64,000 nucleotides of DNA from Akkermansia muciniphila. GTDB taxonomy: Bacteria > Verrucomicrobiota > Verrucomicrobiia > Verrucomicrobiales > Akkermansiaceae. Below, piece after piece: positions 42,732 through 51,197 of this stretch (positions within the stretch are counted from its first letter, which is position 1; the number at the start of each line of letters is the position of its first letter). The notes beneath the pieces were generated by a model. The model had not been told where the DNA came from. It saw nothing but the letters and a program-made list of their open reading frames with translations, and did not search any database. The DNA lies in the NCBI GenBank assembly GCA_945890645.1, contig CAMDCV010000003.1:106822-170821 (forward strand). The letters are read 5' to 3'. The position numbers and the translations under genes were made by a program.

Positions 42732-44105
42732 TTATTTGGCGGCGGTTTTGAGTTCATTCAGGCGCTTACGCATTTCTGCAAGGCGCTCGACCTGTGCGGG
42801 ATCTTTCGCAAGATCTTTTTCCTCCTGTGGATCATCAGTGATATGAAAGAGTTGTTCTAACTGAAAATCGGGCCAATAGAAGTATTTCCAATCTTTCCGC
42901 ACCAAGGCCTGCGACGAAGGAATGCGATGGATATTGCCGCCGAAGGCACTGAATTCATAGAAAAACTCCTGCCGCCATGCGGGCTTGGTCGTGGCGAGAT
43001 ACAAGGGCGCGATGTCTTGCCCCTGCATGGTCTGCGGGGCCTTGATGTTGGTAGCAGCGAGAATCGTTGGCGCGAGGTCAACGTTCAGCGCGTAATCGTC
43101 ATTCGTACTGCCGCGCTTTTCTGCTTTCATACGAGGATCGCGCACGATCAGTGGCACGCGGATGCTCTCTTGATGCGGATACCATTTATCAGCGAGGCCA
43201 TGCTCGCCGTGGTAATAGCCATTGTCGCCAGCGAAAATCACCAAGGTGTTATCCAGTAATCCTTGCTTTTTTAATTCATCTAACACTTTTCCGCAAGTGG
43301 CATCCACTTCCGTGGCGAGGCGGTAATAATTTTTCATCATTTCCTGGTATTTTTCTGGAGTATCAAAACGCCAGTGCCAACGAACTCTCCCTTCGTTTTT
43401 TGCATCGGAAAGAAACGGTGGTAGACGTCGCAAGGACTCTTCTGTCGCATTGGAAGGAATCGGGATTTTGACATTTTCATAGAGCGACATGCTTTCTGGT
43501 TGTGGTAAAAATTGTTTGGGATTTCCGTCCTCTGCGTGCGTGGCAAAAAACGCGAGTGTCAGGCAAAACGGTTTGTTGGACGGGCGATTCTTTAGAAACT
43601 CCAGCGCATCGATCTCATTTTTCTTGGTCACATGAATCGGTTGGCCCTTGTCATCTTTCACCCAATGTTTCCCTGAGTAAGAGCGACCAAAATCAAACTC
43701 CTTCTGCGGGAAATCGCCATTGTGCCACTTGCCGATATGCCCGACGTAATAACCATTCGCCCGCAGCAACCCCGGATAGGTTTCACTCCACGGCGTCTTA
43801 AAGGACTTCATCGCAATATTGCCATGACGCGACATCCACTGCCCGGTGAATAAGCTCGCCCGACTCACCCCACAGATCGATGTAGTGACACAGCTCTGCG
43901 TAAAACGCACCCCCTCCTTGGCCAATTGATCCAAGCGTGGTGTTTGCACGATCGGATGGCCCGCGCAGCCGAGAGTATCATGACGCCAGTCATCGGCGAA
44001 GAGCACGATCACATTCATTGGTTTTTCGACAGCGAGTCCACTCGAAATGGCACAACTCACCATCACCACAACGCCAAATAATTTTTTTAGACGGACTAAA
44101 TTCAT
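42732..44105 (-). CDS. secreted sulfatase (Cys type)
   Basis: 457 residues from the ATG at 44105, which opens a signal peptide ([17 protein letters not shown]). The metal site begins with Asp38-Asp39 ([12 protein letters not shown]). The modification motif is [11 protein letters not shown] with Cys78, the residue converted to formylglycine; Val replaces the usual Pro or Ala. Further motifs: [30 protein letters not shown]. It hydrolyses sulfate esters in the periplasm or outside. No formylglycine-generating enzyme or anSME gene is in the window, so the maturase must be elsewhere. Operon with the FAD oxidoreductase. Confidence 0.93.
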   Translation of the reverse strand: MNLVRLKKLFGVVVMVSCAISSGLAVEKPMNVIVLFADDWRHDTLGCAGHPIVQTPRLDQLAKEGVRFTQSCVTTSICGVSRASLFTGQWMSRHGNIAMKSFKTPWSETYPGLLRANGYYVGHIGKWHNGDFPQKEFDFGRSYSGKHWVKDDKGQPIHVTKKNEIDALEFLKNRPSNKPFCLTLAFFATHAEDGNPKQFLPQPESMSLYENVKIPIPSNATEESLRRLPPFLSDAKNEGRVRWHWRFDTPEKYQEMMKNYYRLATEVDATCGKVLDELKKQGLLDNTLVIFAGDNGYYHGEHGLADKWYPHQESIRVPLIVRDPRMKAEKRGSTNDDYALNVDLAPTILAATNIKAPQTMQGQDIAPLYLATTKPAWRQEFFYEFSAFGGNIHRIPSSQALVRKDWKYFYWPDFQLEQLFHITDDPQEEKDLAKDPAQVERLAEMRKRLNELKTAAK

Positions 44106-44326
44106 GAGCGAACAATTACGCTGTAAAGACCGCCTAACTTTCAGTGTTACGGCTCTCGAGCCCAAGGCCTTGAACGACGGTGAGCATCACTGCTTTGGTT
44201 TCGCCAACCTTCATCCCCTATTTGGCAAAATTTCTTGACTGAATATCGCTGAATCCTGAATGTAAATTTAATGCTAATTCCTGCAATCTTGAGTGGTAAA
44301 AAATTTTCCGAAATTTTGCCTATATC

Positions 44327-44353
44327 TGTCCTTCGGAGGAATTTTCATTCGTC
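44327..44353 (+). promoter_or_regulatory. candidate ECF-type promoter of the sigma-factor operon
   Basis: TGTC at 44327-44330 and CGTC at 44350-44353 are separated by 19 bases, the spacing and core of promoters reported for the ECF41/ECF42 sigma groups (from memory). It lies 46 bases before the first gene of the operon that ends in an ECF42 sigma factor, so autoregulation is plausible. The rest of the 294-bp intergenic region is A+T-rich and shows nothing else convincing. Confidence 0.4.
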
Positions 44354-44399
44354 GTAATCATGAAGCGCAAATGCGTTTTATAAATCAATCCACACTCCT

Positions 44400-44921
44400 A
44401 TGATGAAAAAATTACTACTTCTACCAATCGTCACCCTCGTGGCGTGTCAGTCTGTCCAGACCAAAAACACCGCCCATTGCGAAATGCCGCCGTATCGCGG
44501 ATCAGCGGACTTCGAGCGCATGAAGTCGTTGGTGGGCAAGTGGTCGGCAGAGTCGCCCGAGATGGGGAAAATGAAGACGGAGTTTCGCCTGATTGCCGGA
44601 GATTCCGTGGTTGAGGAGCGCTTTGCCGCAGGCACGCCGATGGAGATGCTGAGCACATACTACGATGTAAACGGCAAGCTCACGATGACGCACTACTGCA
44701 TGCTGCGGAATCAGCCGCGCATGAAACTCGTCAAAAGCACCGCCAACTCGCTCACTTTCGATCTAGCGCCAACCCCAGGCTTGAATCCTGCGAAGGACAA
44801 ACACATGCACGGCGCCACTTACACCTTCATTGATGCGAACCATTTCAAGCTCGAAGGCGTGGCTTGGGAGAATGGCAAAAGCTGCCCCTGCGGTCCTCCC
44901 GTCATTTTCACACGCCAGTAA
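44400..44921 (+). CDS. DUF1579 family lipoprotein
   Basis: 173 residues. A leader with a lipobox (LLLPIVTLVACQS) lipidates Cys16. The mature part follows the DUF1579 pattern: MKSLVGKWSAESPEMGK, FRLIAGDSVVEERFAAGTP, MLSTYYDVNGKLTMTHYC and DANHFKLEGVAWENGK. These calycin-like proteins often accompany YCII and SRPBCC genes; no activity is established. Two ATG codons stand in tandem at 44400 and 44403. First gene of the eight-gene ECF42 operon, 17 bases before the next. Confidence 0.85.
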   Translation: MMKKLLLLPIVTLVACQSVQTKNTAHCEMPPYRGSADFERMKSLVGKWSAESPEMGKMKTEFRLIAGDSVVEERFAAGTPMEMLSTYYDVNGKLTMTHYCMLRNQPRMKLVKSTANSLTFDLAPTPGLNPAKDKHMHGATYTFIDANHFKLEGVAWENGKSCPCGPPVIFTRQ

Positions 44922-44938
44922 CTCAATCACTCTACCGT

Positions 44939-45484
44939 ATGCTCAAGAAAATCTTCATCGGTCTCGCCTTGCTCATCCTCGGCATTGTTGTGACCGCTTT
45001 GCTGAAATCCCCGGACTTCCGCGTCGAGCGCAGCCTGGTCATAGATGCCCCGGCAGAGAAAATATTTCCTTACTTCAACAACCATAAAAAGTTTAACGAA
45101 TGGAACCCATGGGCGAAAATGGACCCCGAGGCAGAAAATACCTACACTGGTCCTGAATTCGGCGTGGGTGCCGCGGCGAGTTGGGATGGCAAGAAGGTCG
45201 GTAAAGGCACGGCCAAAATCACCGAGAGTCAACCGAACGAACGCATCGTCGAGCGCATGGAATGGCTGGAGCCGATGCAAGGCGTCAGCACAGTGGAGTT
45301 CATCTTTACACCCGAAAGCGATGGCAAAACGAAAGTCACTTGGGCCATGTATGGTAAGAATGAAAGTTTCATGAGCAAAGTGATGAGCCTCGTGATGGAC
45401 TGCGAATCTATGTGCGGTCCCGAATTTGAAAAAGGACTCGCCGATGTCGCCAAACTCGTCACCACACCTACCACTCGCAATTAA
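44939..45484 (+). CDS. SRPBCC family protein with N-terminal membrane anchor
   Basis: 181 residues from the ATG at 44939. An N-terminal helix (IFIGLALLILGIVVTALL) anchors it or acts as a signal. The rest is a START/SRPBCC-type lipid-pocket fold: FRVERSLVIDAPAEKIFPYF, FNEWNPWAKMDPEAENTY and VERMEWLEPMQGVSTVEF. Related to polyketide-cyclase-like stress proteins. Three bases separate it from the next gene. Ligand unknown. Confidence 0.85.
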   Translation: MLKKIFIGLALLILGIVVTALLKSPDFRVERSLVIDAPAEKIFPYFNNHKKFNEWNPWAKMDPEAENTYTGPEFGVGAAASWDGKKVGKGTAKITESQPNERIVERMEWLEPMQGVSTVEFIFTPESDGKTKVTWAMYGKNESFMSKVMSLVMDCESMCGPEFEKGLADVAKLVTTPTTRN

Positions 45485-45487
45485 ACA

Positions 45488-45877
45488 ATGAGCTCAACAA
45501 CTACATCTGACTTCCTCCTGCTCTCCCGCGGGAAGTGGGATCCGGCGTCCGATAAAGCGGACATCGAGACCGCCATCCACCAATTTTATGAGTGGTATGA
45601 GGCGAATCTCGAAACGGGAATTTTCAAACGCGGATCACGCCTCACCACCGATGCCGCGCTTGTGAACTGCGATGGCATCCGCACCGATGGTCCTTTTGCC
45701 GAAGGAAAAGAAGTCATCGGCGGCTACTGGTTTATCGTCGCAGCAAATCTTGCCGCTGCCGCTGCCATCGCCGCACAAAGTCCCGTCTTGCTCCATGGCA
45801 TATGCTATGAAATCCGTCCACTGGAGTCCGAACGCGGATCGGCGTATCGCCTCACTAACGAGACCCTCCGCGCATGA
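45488..45877 (+). CDS. YCII-related (DGPF) protein 1
   Basis: 129 residues. A dimeric ferredoxin-like fold of the YCII/DGPF family, with the name motif in RTDGPFAEGKEVIGGYW and FLLLSRG near the N-terminus. DGPF proteins are the classic genomic partners of ECF41/ECF42 sigma factors, and the sigma gene lies downstream here. Its last four bases overlap the start of the second YCII gene (ATGA), indicating translational coupling. Biochemical role unknown. Confidence 0.92.
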   Translation: MSSTTTSDFLLLSRGKWDPASDKADIETAIHQFYEWYEANLETGIFKRGSRLTTDAALVNCDGIRTDGPFAEGKEVIGGYWFIVAANLAAAAAIAAQSPVLLHGICYEIRPLESERGSAYRLTNETLRA

Positions 45878-46272
45878 ATCCGAACACCCAACAAACCACC
45901 GGCGAGCATCTGCTGCTCATTCGCGGCACGCATTGGAACAGCGGACTCTCGCCCACAGAACTACAGCGCATCATGACCGACTTCTACGGCTGGGTAGAGG
46001 GTCTGCAAAGTGCGGGCATCCTAAGCGGTGCGCAGCCGCTCATGGAAGAGGGTAGGCTCGTTACCGGCGCGCAAAGCCCCGTCACCGATGGCGTTTTTGC
46101 CGAATCGAAGGAAGCCATCGCCGGCTATTTCTTAATCGCCGTGGCGTCCACGGAGGATGCCGTGAAACTCGCGCAAGCCTGTCCCATTCTCGCCTATGGC
46201 GCCCAGATCGAAGTGCGTCCTATTGCCGATCTCTGCCGCCCGATGGCCGATGTGAAAGCCGCTCAAATGTAA
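45874..46272 (+). CDS. YCII-related (DGPF-like) protein 2
   Basis: 132 residues, a paralogue of the preceding gene (LLLIRGTHWNSGLS, then VTDGVFAESKEAIAGYF). The DGPF motif is altered to DGVF. The two may form a hetero-oligomer, as they overlap by four bases and are translated together (inference). It ends 17 bases before the VOC gene. Confidence 0.9.
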   Translation: MNPNTQQTTGEHLLLIRGTHWNSGLSPTELQRIMTDFYGWVEGLQSAGILSGAQPLMEEGRLVTGAQSPVTDGVFAESKEAIAGYFLIAVASTEDAVKLAQACPILAYGAQIEVRPIADLCRPMADVKAAQM

Positions 46273-46289
46273 ACCAAATACAACCTACT

Positions 46290-46688
46290 ATGACACCCAA
46301 ACGAAATCCTGTTGGCTGGTTCGAGATCTATGTTTCTGATATGGTCCGAGCCCAAAGCTTTTATGAAACTGTCCTCAACATCCAGATGCAACCCTTGCCG
46401 GTTCCCGATGGCATGGAAGGTGGCTTTGAGATGCTGATGTTCCCCTCCGATATGGAAAATCAGGCCCCCGGCAGTGGTGGCACACTTTGTCGCATGGAGG
46501 GCTTCACGCCCGGTGCCGGCGGTACCTTAATTTACTTCTCCTGCGAGGATTGTGGCGTGGAGGCTTCGCGAGTGATGGCCGCAGGTGGACAGGTGTTTCG
46601 TGAAAAATTCTCCATCGCTCCTTACGGCTTCATCTCCCTCATCATCGACACCGAGGGAAATATGATAGGCCTGCATTCGATGCACTAG
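46290..46688 (+). CDS. VOC-superfamily (glyoxalase-like) protein
   Basis: 132 residues, a VOC fold: NPVGWFEIYVSDMVRAQSFY at the N-terminus, CEDCGVEASRVMAAGGQVF in the middle and YGFISLIIDTEGNMIGLHS at the end. VOC proteins of this size often bind a metal and small organic ligand. It is part of the ECF42 operon, which points to a stress or detoxification setting. Substrate unknown. Confidence 0.9.
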   Translation: MTPKRNPVGWFEIYVSDMVRAQSFYETVLNIQMQPLPVPDGMEGGFEMLMFPSDMENQAPGSGGTLCRMEGFTPGAGGTLIYFSCEDCGVEASRVMAAGGQVFREKFSIAPYGFISLIIDTEGNMIGLHSMH

Positions 46689-46702
46689 TCACGAAATCAG
46701 TC

Positions 46703-47140
46703 ATGAAAAAACTCCATTTCTCTATCACGATTCATGCCTCGCGCCAGGTAGTGTGGGACACCATGCTGCAACCTGAGACTTATCAACAGTGGACGGCGGG
46801 TTTCTGCGAAGGCTCTTACTACGAGGGCTCTTGGGAGAAGGGATCGTCCATATTGTTTCTTGGTCCCAGTGGCGAGGGCATGAAAGCCGTCATCGCGGAA
46901 AATCGTCCGCTGGAGTTCATTTCCATCCGCCATCTGTCGTGTTTCACGAAGGAAAAGGAAGACATCATCACCGAGCCTTCAATTGAGAACTACACCTTCC
47001 GTGAGGTCGAGGGCGGCACTGAACTGCTTGTGGACATGGACGGCTTTGAGCAATATGAAGCCATGTTTCAGGTGATGTGGCCACGCTCGCAGCAACTTCT
47101 GAAAGACCTCTGTGAGAAAATCATTCTCGCCAAACACTAA
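46703..47140 (+). CDS. SRPBCC (AHSA1-like) protein 1
   Basis: 145 residues. Opening KLHFSITIHASRQVVWDTM and ETYQQWTAGFCEGSYYEGSW match the AHSA1/CalC branch of SRPBCC proteins; the last helix is FQVMWPRSQQLLKDLCEKI. It binds a hydrophobic ligand in a pocket in related structures. One base separates its stop from the next start. Part of the ECF42 operon. Confidence 0.9.
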   Translation: MKKLHFSITIHASRQVVWDTMLQPETYQQWTAGFCEGSYYEGSWEKGSSILFLGPSGEGMKAVIAENRPLEFISIRHLSCFTKEKEDIITEPSIENYTFREVEGGTELLVDMDGFEQYEAMFQVMWPRSQQLLKDLCEKIILAKH

Positions 47141-47141
47141 C

Positions 47142-47603
47142 ATGAACACCCACACCATTCATCTCCACCGTGTGCTCAAAGCAAAGCCCGAGCTGGTTTA
47201 CAAAGCCTTTGTCGATCCCGATGCTCTCTGCCGTTGGCTCCCTCCGAACGGCTTCTTGTGCAAAGTTTTCCATCTCGATGCACAAGTCGGCGGCACCTTC
47301 CAGATGGCCTTCACGCAGTTCAGCAATGGTCACAGCCAGTCTTTCGGGGGCGAGTATCTCGAACTAGTGCCAAATGAATTGCTGCGCTACACCGATGTCT
47401 TCGATGATCCGAATTTGCCCGGCACCATTGAGGTAATAATAAAACTCAAAGCCGTCTCCTGCGGAACGGAACTCAGTATCACCCAATCCGGTGTGCCGGC
47501 GGTGATCCCCGAAGAAGCCTGCTACCTCGGCTGGCAGGAATCGCTATCGCATCTCGAAAGGCTCGTCGAAGGCGGACCGCCAGCAGCAGAAGAATCCGCA
47601 TGA
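47142..47603 (+). CDS. SRPBCC (AHSA1-like) protein 2
   Basis: 153 residues from the ATG at 47142. Family features are LHRVLKAKPELVYKAFVDPD, ALCRWLPPNGFLCKVFHLD and CYLGWQESLSHLERLVEG. AHSA1-like proteins frequently accompany ECF sigma factors with DGPF partners. Its stop overlaps the sigma start by four bases (ATGA), coupling its translation to that of the sigma factor. Confidence 0.92.
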   Translation: MNTHTIHLHRVLKAKPELVYKAFVDPDALCRWLPPNGFLCKVFHLDAQVGGTFQMAFTQFSNGHSQSFGGEYLELVPNELLRYTDVFDDPNLPGTIEVIIKLKAVSCGTELSITQSGVPAVIPEEACYLGWQESLSHLERLVEGGPPAAEESA

Positions 47604-48868
47604 GCCAAAAGGGAGAGCGCAGCCCTAGCCGCGTTGCGGACGATCTTTTTCGCCGTGAAGGAGCGCGTCTCGTCGCCACGCTGGCAGCGCATCTCGGCAC
47701 GCATCGTCTGCAACTCGCCGAAGATGTTGTCCAAGAGGCACTCGTGCGTGCTTTACAAACATGGCCCTACCGCGGCATTCCAGAAAATCCCGCCGCATGG
47801 CTCACGCAAACCGCAAAAAACCTCGCGCTCGATACCTTGCGCCGTGAGCAAACTTGGCAGCGCAAGGAGGCACAGATCACCACTGAGCAGGAGCGCTGGC
47901 TCACGCGCGCCGAACCTGCTGACGAGTACCCTCTGAGTGATGACACTCTGCGCATGCTCTTCATCTGCTTTCATCCGCAGCTCTCCCTCGAGGCACAGCT
48001 CGCGCTGGCATTGCGCACCGTCTGCGGCTTAAGCGCGGCAGAGATAGCCGCGGCTTTTCTCACCAGCGAGGCCGCCATGGCGAAGCGTCTCGCGCGGGCG
48101 CGTCAGCTCATTCGTGACCTCGCCCTACCATTTGCGGTGCCGGAACCGAGTGACTTACCTGCGCGGCTCGATGGCGTGCTCGGCGCGCTCTACTTGCTCT
48201 TCAATGAAGGCTACAAGGCCAGCAGCGGCGATCGCCTCGTGCGCGAAGGCCTTTGTCACGAAGCCATTCGCCTCGTGACTCTGCTCGTCGATCACCCCCT
48301 AACACAAGAGCCGCGCACTTTTGCACTTCTCGCGCTCATGTTGATGAATACAGCCCGACTCCCGGCACGCACTGATGATACAGGCAATCTTTTGCGCCTT
48401 CACGAACAGAACCGCGCATCGTGGGACCAAGCCATGATTCAGCGTGGCATTCAATGCTTGGGTCAGGCAGCACAAGGAAACACCATCAGCCAGTATCACC
48501 TTGAGGCTGGCATCGCCGCTTGTCACAGCACCGCGCCCGATGACGCCAGCACCGATTGGTCGCGCATCCTCACACTCTACGATCATCTCCTCGCGCTTAC
48601 TTCGTCACCCATCGCTGCCATGAATCGCGCCGTGGCCGTAGCCCGTGTGCATGGTCCGGGAGCAGGCATGGCTGCGCTCGATGCCATCACCGATCTCAGT
48701 AAACTGGAATCGTACCATCTATTCCACGTGATCCGCGGAACCTTTGCTGCAGAGCTTGGCGATCAGGCTTCTGCCCTCAAGCACTTCCGGCAAGCGGGAG
48801 ATCTAGCCTCACTTCCCGCAGAGCGAGATTTCATTGCCCAAAGAGCTCGCGACTGCGCCACGGAATAA
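47600..48868 (+). CDS. ECF42-type RNA polymerase sigma factor
   Basis: 422 residues, twice the size of a simple ECF sigma. Region 2 is about 38-84 (LAEDVVQEALVRALQTW, PAAWLTQTAKNLALDTLRR). Region 4 is about 130-175 (GLSAAEIAAAFLTSEAAMAK). The remaining 240 residues form the ECF42 C-terminal extension, starting with the family hallmark LYLLFNEGYKASSG and carrying TPR-like helices. In ECF42 proteins this extension, not an anti-sigma factor, is thought to control activity. No anti-sigma gene is present, as expected. Last gene of the operon; translationally coupled to the SRPBCC gene before it. Confidence 0.93.
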   Translation: MSQKGERSPSRVADDLFRREGARLVATLAAHLGTHRLQLAEDVVQEALVRALQTWPYRGIPENPAAWLTQTAKNLALDTLRREQTWQRKEAQITTEQERWLTRAEPADEYPLSDDTLRMLFICFHPQLSLEAQLALALRTVCGLSAAEIAAAFLTSEAAMAKRLARARQLIRDLALPFAVPEPSDLPARLDGVLGALYLLFNEGYKASSGDRLVREGLCHEAIRLVTLLVDHPLTQEPRTFALLALMLMNTARLPARTDDTGNLLRLHEQNRASWDQAMIQRGIQCLGQAAQGNTISQYHLEAGIAACHSTAPDDASTDWSRILTLYDHLLALTSSPIAAMNRAVAVARVHGPGAGMAALDAITDLSKLESYHLFHVIRGTFAAELGDQASALKHFRQAGDLASLPAERDFIAQRARDCATE

Positions 48869-48872
48869 AAAA

Positions 48873-48890
48873 GGGAGCCCGGAGGCTCCC
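48873..48890. terminator. probable terminator between the sigma operon and tRNA-Tyr
   Basis: Stem GGGAGCC / GGCTCCC with loop CGGA. On the plus strand it is followed by a weak TAATTGTT tail, on the minus strand by six T (plus-strand A at 48867-48872). It may terminate the sigma operon weakly and the tRNA transcript strongly. Confidence 0.75.
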
Positions 48891-48907
48891 TAATTGTTGC
48901 ACTGAAA

Positions 48908-48993
48908 TGGTGGGCAGAGATGGATTCGAACCAACGTAGGCGTGAGCCAGCAGATTTACAGTCTGCCCCCTTTAGCCACTCGGGCATCTACCC
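48908..48993 (-). tRNA. tRNA-Tyr (GTA)
   Basis: 86 bases, minus strand, with encoded CCA. The acceptor stem pairs GGGTAGA with TCTGCCC. The anticodon loop CTGTAAA has anticodon GTA at plus positions 48957-48959, in the stem GCAGA/TCTGC. The T-loop is GGTTCGAATCC and the variable arm is long (CTGGCTCACGCCTAC region), as expected for a class II tRNA-Tyr. Confidence 0.95.
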
Positions 48994-49100
48994 CTTATTT
49001 CGGTGGACGGCGACAGTAATCTGGCCTCGCAAACTTTGGCAAGTGGAAAAATCGTTTTTTGCGAAAAAAGCCTGTTCCCTGTGGCGCGGTGACGAGTTGC

Positions 49101-49913
49101 TTATTTGAGCTGAAGATACAACCGTGCTTTGTGATCGGTGTCCTTGGTTTCATCGGCGCGCCAGATTACGGAAAAACCATTGAGCGGAGCAGAGTCGAGG
49201 CCGTCGTTGTTTTCCAAGCGCATCGTGCTCGCTCCCTGAGCTTCATAGAGAAATTTGACGTTGTTAAGCCCTTTCATTTCAATCTCCACCGTGCTCAATC
49301 CCTTGCCATTGATTTTCTCGCTCGCCAAGTCCACGGAGTCGAAGAACTTGATTTTGCCCTTCTTCTTATCGAGGTCCAGCGTATCGATGCGATCGCGCGA
49401 TGTTTCATCTTCGAGCTTTTCGGCTGCGACATAGCGATAGACATCGCCATAGCGCACCCGGATTTGGAAATGAACGGGATCTTTCAATTGCCCTTTGTCG
49501 AGCAGGCGACCTCCCACATGAATTTCATCGTCGTCAAATTCGAGCGTGATTTCGAATTCGGCATTCCCCGTGACTTTGCCGCGAAACGTGGTTTTTTTCG
49601 GTTGCTTCGTCGGTTGATCGGGCGAGCTAAGGCTTTCGGTGACGAGTTGCTTTACGACCAATCGACCGTTGCTCATTTCGCAAATTTCCGGGCGGATGTA
49701 GATCACGCGCCCTACCCCTAAGACTCCTCCGTTATCCTTTTTGATTTGCAGTTCGATCTGCCCTGCTGCCGTCACGCCGATTTGAAAGTCCCGACGTTCG
49801 TAACCGGCAAAATGCCCGAGCCATGGTTTTTCGTTCAACGAGGGCAACTGTCCCCATGCAGGAACTAACAACAATGCACCAAGAAGGGGAGGAAGAATTT
49901 TTGACAACGACAT
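49101..49913 (-). CDS. hypothetical secreted beta-rich protein
   Basis: 270 residues with a signal peptide (ILPPLLGALLLVPAWGQ). The mature part consists of alternating short beta strands with many charged residues: RDFQIGVTAAGQIELQIKKD, FEITLEFDDDEIHVGGRLLD, HFQIRVRYGDVYRYVAAEK and VKFLYEAQGASTMRLENND. The pattern could be a beta-sandwich or beta-helix. No family recognised. Upstream is the small gene at 49985 on the opposite strand. Confidence 0.65.
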   Translation of the reverse strand: MSLSKILPPLLGALLLVPAWGQLPSLNEKPWLGHFAGYERRDFQIGVTAAGQIELQIKKDNGGVLGVGRVIYIRPEICEMSNGRLVVKQLVTESLSSPDQPTKQPKKTTFRGKVTGNAEFEITLEFDDDEIHVGGRLLDKGQLKDPVHFQIRVRYGDVYRYVAAEKLEDETSRDRIDTLDLDKKKGKIKFFDSVDLASEKINGKGLSTVEIEMKGLNNVKFLYEAQGASTMRLENNDGLDSAPLNGFSVIWRADETKDTDHKARLYLQLK

Positions 49914-49984
49914 GTTGCATTACTAGCATGTGGTGCGCGAAATACGAGAAAATTTCGCCGTCAATCTCGCCAAATTTCCTCGCT

Positions 49985-50281
49985 ATGATCACCCCTGAAG
50001 AATTACTGCATTCTGCTCATAAAGACTCTGCACCGCCCGCTGCTTGCAATCCCGCGCTGCGCGCATTGTGGCTAAGTAAAGCGGGGCAATGGGAGGCCGC
50101 GCACGATGCCTGCCAACTCATTGCCGATCCCGTCGGCGCATGGATTCACGCGCACTTGCATCGCGAAGAGGGAGATCACGGCAACGCGGCCTATTGGTAT
50201 CATCGCGCTAACAAAGCTGTGCCGCCGCGATCTCTGAGTATCGACGATGAATGGGTGCAGTTGGTCACCGCACTTGGTTGA
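49985..50281 (+). CDS. small helical hypothetical protein
   Basis: 98 residues from the ATG at 49985; the frame upstream overlaps the divergent secreted-protein gene and is not credible. The sequence has a TPR-like feel: ALRALWLSKAGQWEAAHDAC, IHAHLHREEGDHGNAAYWYH. Probably a short helical-repeat protein, cytoplasmic. 76 bases separate it from the ABC permease downstream on the same strand. Confidence 0.65.
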   Translation: MITPEELLHSAHKDSAPPAACNPALRALWLSKAGQWEAAHDACQLIADPVGAWIHAHLHREEGDHGNAAYWYHRANKAVPPRSLSIDDEWVQLVTALG

Positions 50282-50357
50282 TTGGTGTAAGGCAGAAAAC
50301 GCACCCTGAAAACGCCATGCTTGCGTGTGGGTCGTGCTCTGCTACGGTTGTGACGCG

Positions 50358-51197
50358 ATGTGGGAAATGTTGGATCATCCATTTTTTCAGAGGGCTTTGG
50401 CTGTGGCGGCTTTGGTCGGTTTTACCAATGGTTTTTTTAGTGGCTTTGTCATTTTACGTCGCACCGCACTATCCGTGAGTGCCTTATCGCACACGATGCT
50501 CCCCGGCATTGCGGTGGCCATTCTGATCACGGGGGCACTGACGCAGTTGAATGCGTTTCTGGGAGCTTTGATCGCAGCGTTGATTGTCGGATTAGGATCG
50601 GTCGCGGTATCGCGGGGCAATCGCGTCGCTCAGGGCACGGCGTTGGCTGTTTTATATACTTCCGCCTTTGCGGGTGGTGTCGCGCTGTTGCCGCGCTTAG
50701 GTGTGCGACAGGAATTGGAGCATTGGCTTTTCGGCGATATCAACGCGGTTTCGAATGCGGACTTGTGGACAGTGTTTTGGATTGGTGTGCTGACTTTAGT
50801 GCTGGCGAATCTCCTAATGCGCCCCATTTTGGTGGCGTTGTTTGAGCCGAATGTGGCAGCCGCTCAGGGGGTGCCGGTGCGGTTTGTGCAGTATCTTTTG
50901 TTTGCCCTGATGGTGATGTCGTTGGTGGCATCGCTGCAAGCGGTGGGTTGTGTTCTTTCCGTAGGTTTGTTAGTCACTCCGGCTGCGACGATTTCATTGT
51001 TCACCGATCGGACGGCCGCCTTGTTTTGGGGCGGGGGAATTCTCGGTGCGGTGGGCGCAGTGCTGGCGGTGTGGATTTCCGTGCCGCTGCAATTGACGTC
51101 TGGTCCGGCGATCGTAATGGTGCTGGGACTATTGTTTTTGTTAGCCTGGCTGTTTAGTCCGAAGTACGGAGTGCTATTCCGGCGTCGGGTCTTGTGA
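50358..51197 (+). CDS. zinc/manganese ABC transporter permease (ZnuB/MntB family)
   Basis: 279 residues from the ATG at 50358; a GTG at 50325 would add 11. About eight membrane helices of the ABC-3 metal-permease family, with conserved SALSHTMLPGIAVA near residue 43, and GVALLPRLG, AVGCVLSVGLLVTPAAT later. In the family it forms the channel of a Zn, Mn or Fe importer. No ATP-binding or metal-binding partner gene is in the window, which is unusual. Its end overlaps the opposing parvulin gene by 24 bases. Confidence 0.9.
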   Translation: MWEMLDHPFFQRALAVAALVGFTNGFFSGFVILRRTALSVSALSHTMLPGIAVAILITGALTQLNAFLGALIAALIVGLGSVAVSRGNRVAQGTALAVLYTSAFAGGVALLPRLGVRQELEHWLFGDINAVSNADLWTVFWIGVLTLVLANLLMRPILVALFEPNVAAAQGVPVRFVQYLLFALMVMSLVASLQAVGCVLSVGLLVTPAATISLFTDRTAALFWGGGILGAVGAVLAVWISVPLQLTSGPAIVMVLGLLFLLAWLFSPKYGVLFRRRVL

